Below, piece by piece: positions 4,981 to 5,158 of a stretch of 5,158 nucleotides of DNA. Within the stretch, counting starts at the first letter, position 1. Every line of letters starts with the position of its first letter. The notes beneath the pieces were generated by a model that saw nothing but the letters and a program-made list of their open reading frames with translations, did not search any database and was not told the origin of the DNA. The DNA is taken from positions 1 to 5,158 of the forward strand of contig CASBQX010000001.1 in the NCBI GenBank assembly GCA_949127925.1, given 5' to 3'. The DNA comes from Synechococcales cyanobacterium PMM_0002 (GTDB lineage: Bacteria; Cyanobacteriota; Cyanobacteriia; Elainellales; Elainellaceae). The position numbers and the translations under genes are program-made.

Positions 4981-5158
4981 TTAGCCAAAAAGTTCTAGCT
5001 GAGTCTCTAATATCCGTTTTTCAGGCATTGCCTTAGATATACGGTTACTGCCCTGATCCCGTTTGCCACGAATGGCGAAATCATGTCTGACAGTCGTTAC
5101 TTTCGAGGAGTCCCCTCGTAGGTTTTTACGTCTTGTACTGACGAATTCAAAGTTTGCT
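4981..5158 (-). CDS. tnpB: C-terminal tail of a TnpB-like (IS200/IS605 OrfB) protein, partial
   Basis: A frame enters from the right edge and stays open for 58 codons to a TAA complementary to 4981-4983. The tail is basic and lacks hydrophobic segments. It begins ANFEFVSTRRKNLRGDSSKV, later has IRGKRDQGSNRISKA, and ends MPEKRILETQLELFG. The catalytic RuvC-like motifs and the CPxC zinc finger of TnpB would lie further upstream and are not visible. The assignment rests on the right-end hairpin just after the stop, the basic composition, and a general likeness to cyanobacterial TnpB tails that I recall but could not search. TnpB is an RNA-guided DNA nuclease encoded by IS200/IS605 and IS607 elements. 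Whether the copy is intact, decayed or nuclease-dead cannot be seen. Other basic proteins ending next to an unrelated hairpin remain possible. Confidence 0.55.
   Translation of the reverse strand, partial: ANFEFVSTRRKNLRGDSSKVTTVRHDFAIRGKRDQGSNRISKAMPEKRILETQLELFG

Noticed and set aside
4911..4988. N-terminal extension of the binding protein from a TTG at 4986-4988
   Set aside because: It would overlap the TnpB-like stop codon and translate the element-end hairpin. It also puts 26 residues before a proper signal peptide, while the ATG at 4910 has a good ribosome binding site.
1..5158. CRISPR array, tRNA or rRNA genes, DnaA-box cluster
   Set aside because: I saw no regularly spaced repeats, no cloverleaf-like segments and no TTATCCACA-type boxes; dnaB here does not mark an origin.

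Overview
The window looks like chromosomal DNA of a cyanobacterium, probably a filamentous Leptolyngbya/Oscillatoria-type lineage. Three observations support this. The HIP1 octamer GCGATCGC occurs nine times in about 5.2 kb, against less than 0.1 expected by chance. The L9 and DnaB proteins have typical cyanobacterial sequence. A heptameric short tandem repeat of the kind common in cyanobacterial genomes lies in one intergenic gap. The genus is inference; no marker gene is present.

Layout, left to right. At 1-95 the minus strand carries the 5' end of a small conserved-type cyanobacterial protein that runs off the window. A 442-bp divergent intergenic region (96-537) holds two overlapping, mutually exclusive inverted repeats and a weak candidate promoter. 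Three plus-strand genes follow: gloB (glyoxalase II, 538-1311), rplI (ribosomal protein L9, 1428-1904) and dnaB (replicative helicase, 2189-3544). rplI and dnaB are neighbours in many bacteria. Here a strong intrinsic terminator (1955-1988) and a 5' leader with overlapping small dyads separate them, so dnaB is probably transcribed on its own. A 60-bp palindromic heptamer-repeat block (3546-3605) fills the gap between dnaB and the convergent minus-strand gene.

That gene (3627-4910) encodes a lipoprotein solute-binding protein of the extracellular family 1 (sugar-type) ABC transporter class. No permease or ATPase gene is in view. Immediately upstream, on the same strand, is a hairpin (4946-4969) that resembles the right end of cyanobacterial IS200/IS605-type elements. 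Beyond it an open reading frame tail (4981-5158), best read as the C-terminus of a TnpB-like protein, enters from the right edge. The element end lies 28 bp from the binding-protein start codon, so the mobile element has probably replaced or displaced that gene's native upstream region.

Most of the window is housekeeping: detoxification, translation and replication. The most unusual part is the junction between the TnpB-like tail and the solute-binding protein at 4911-5158. There, a putative TnpB guide RNA (omegaRNA) would take its guide from the binding-protein leader. Nothing here amounts to a clearly new system; the junction and the dnaB leader deserve the closest look.
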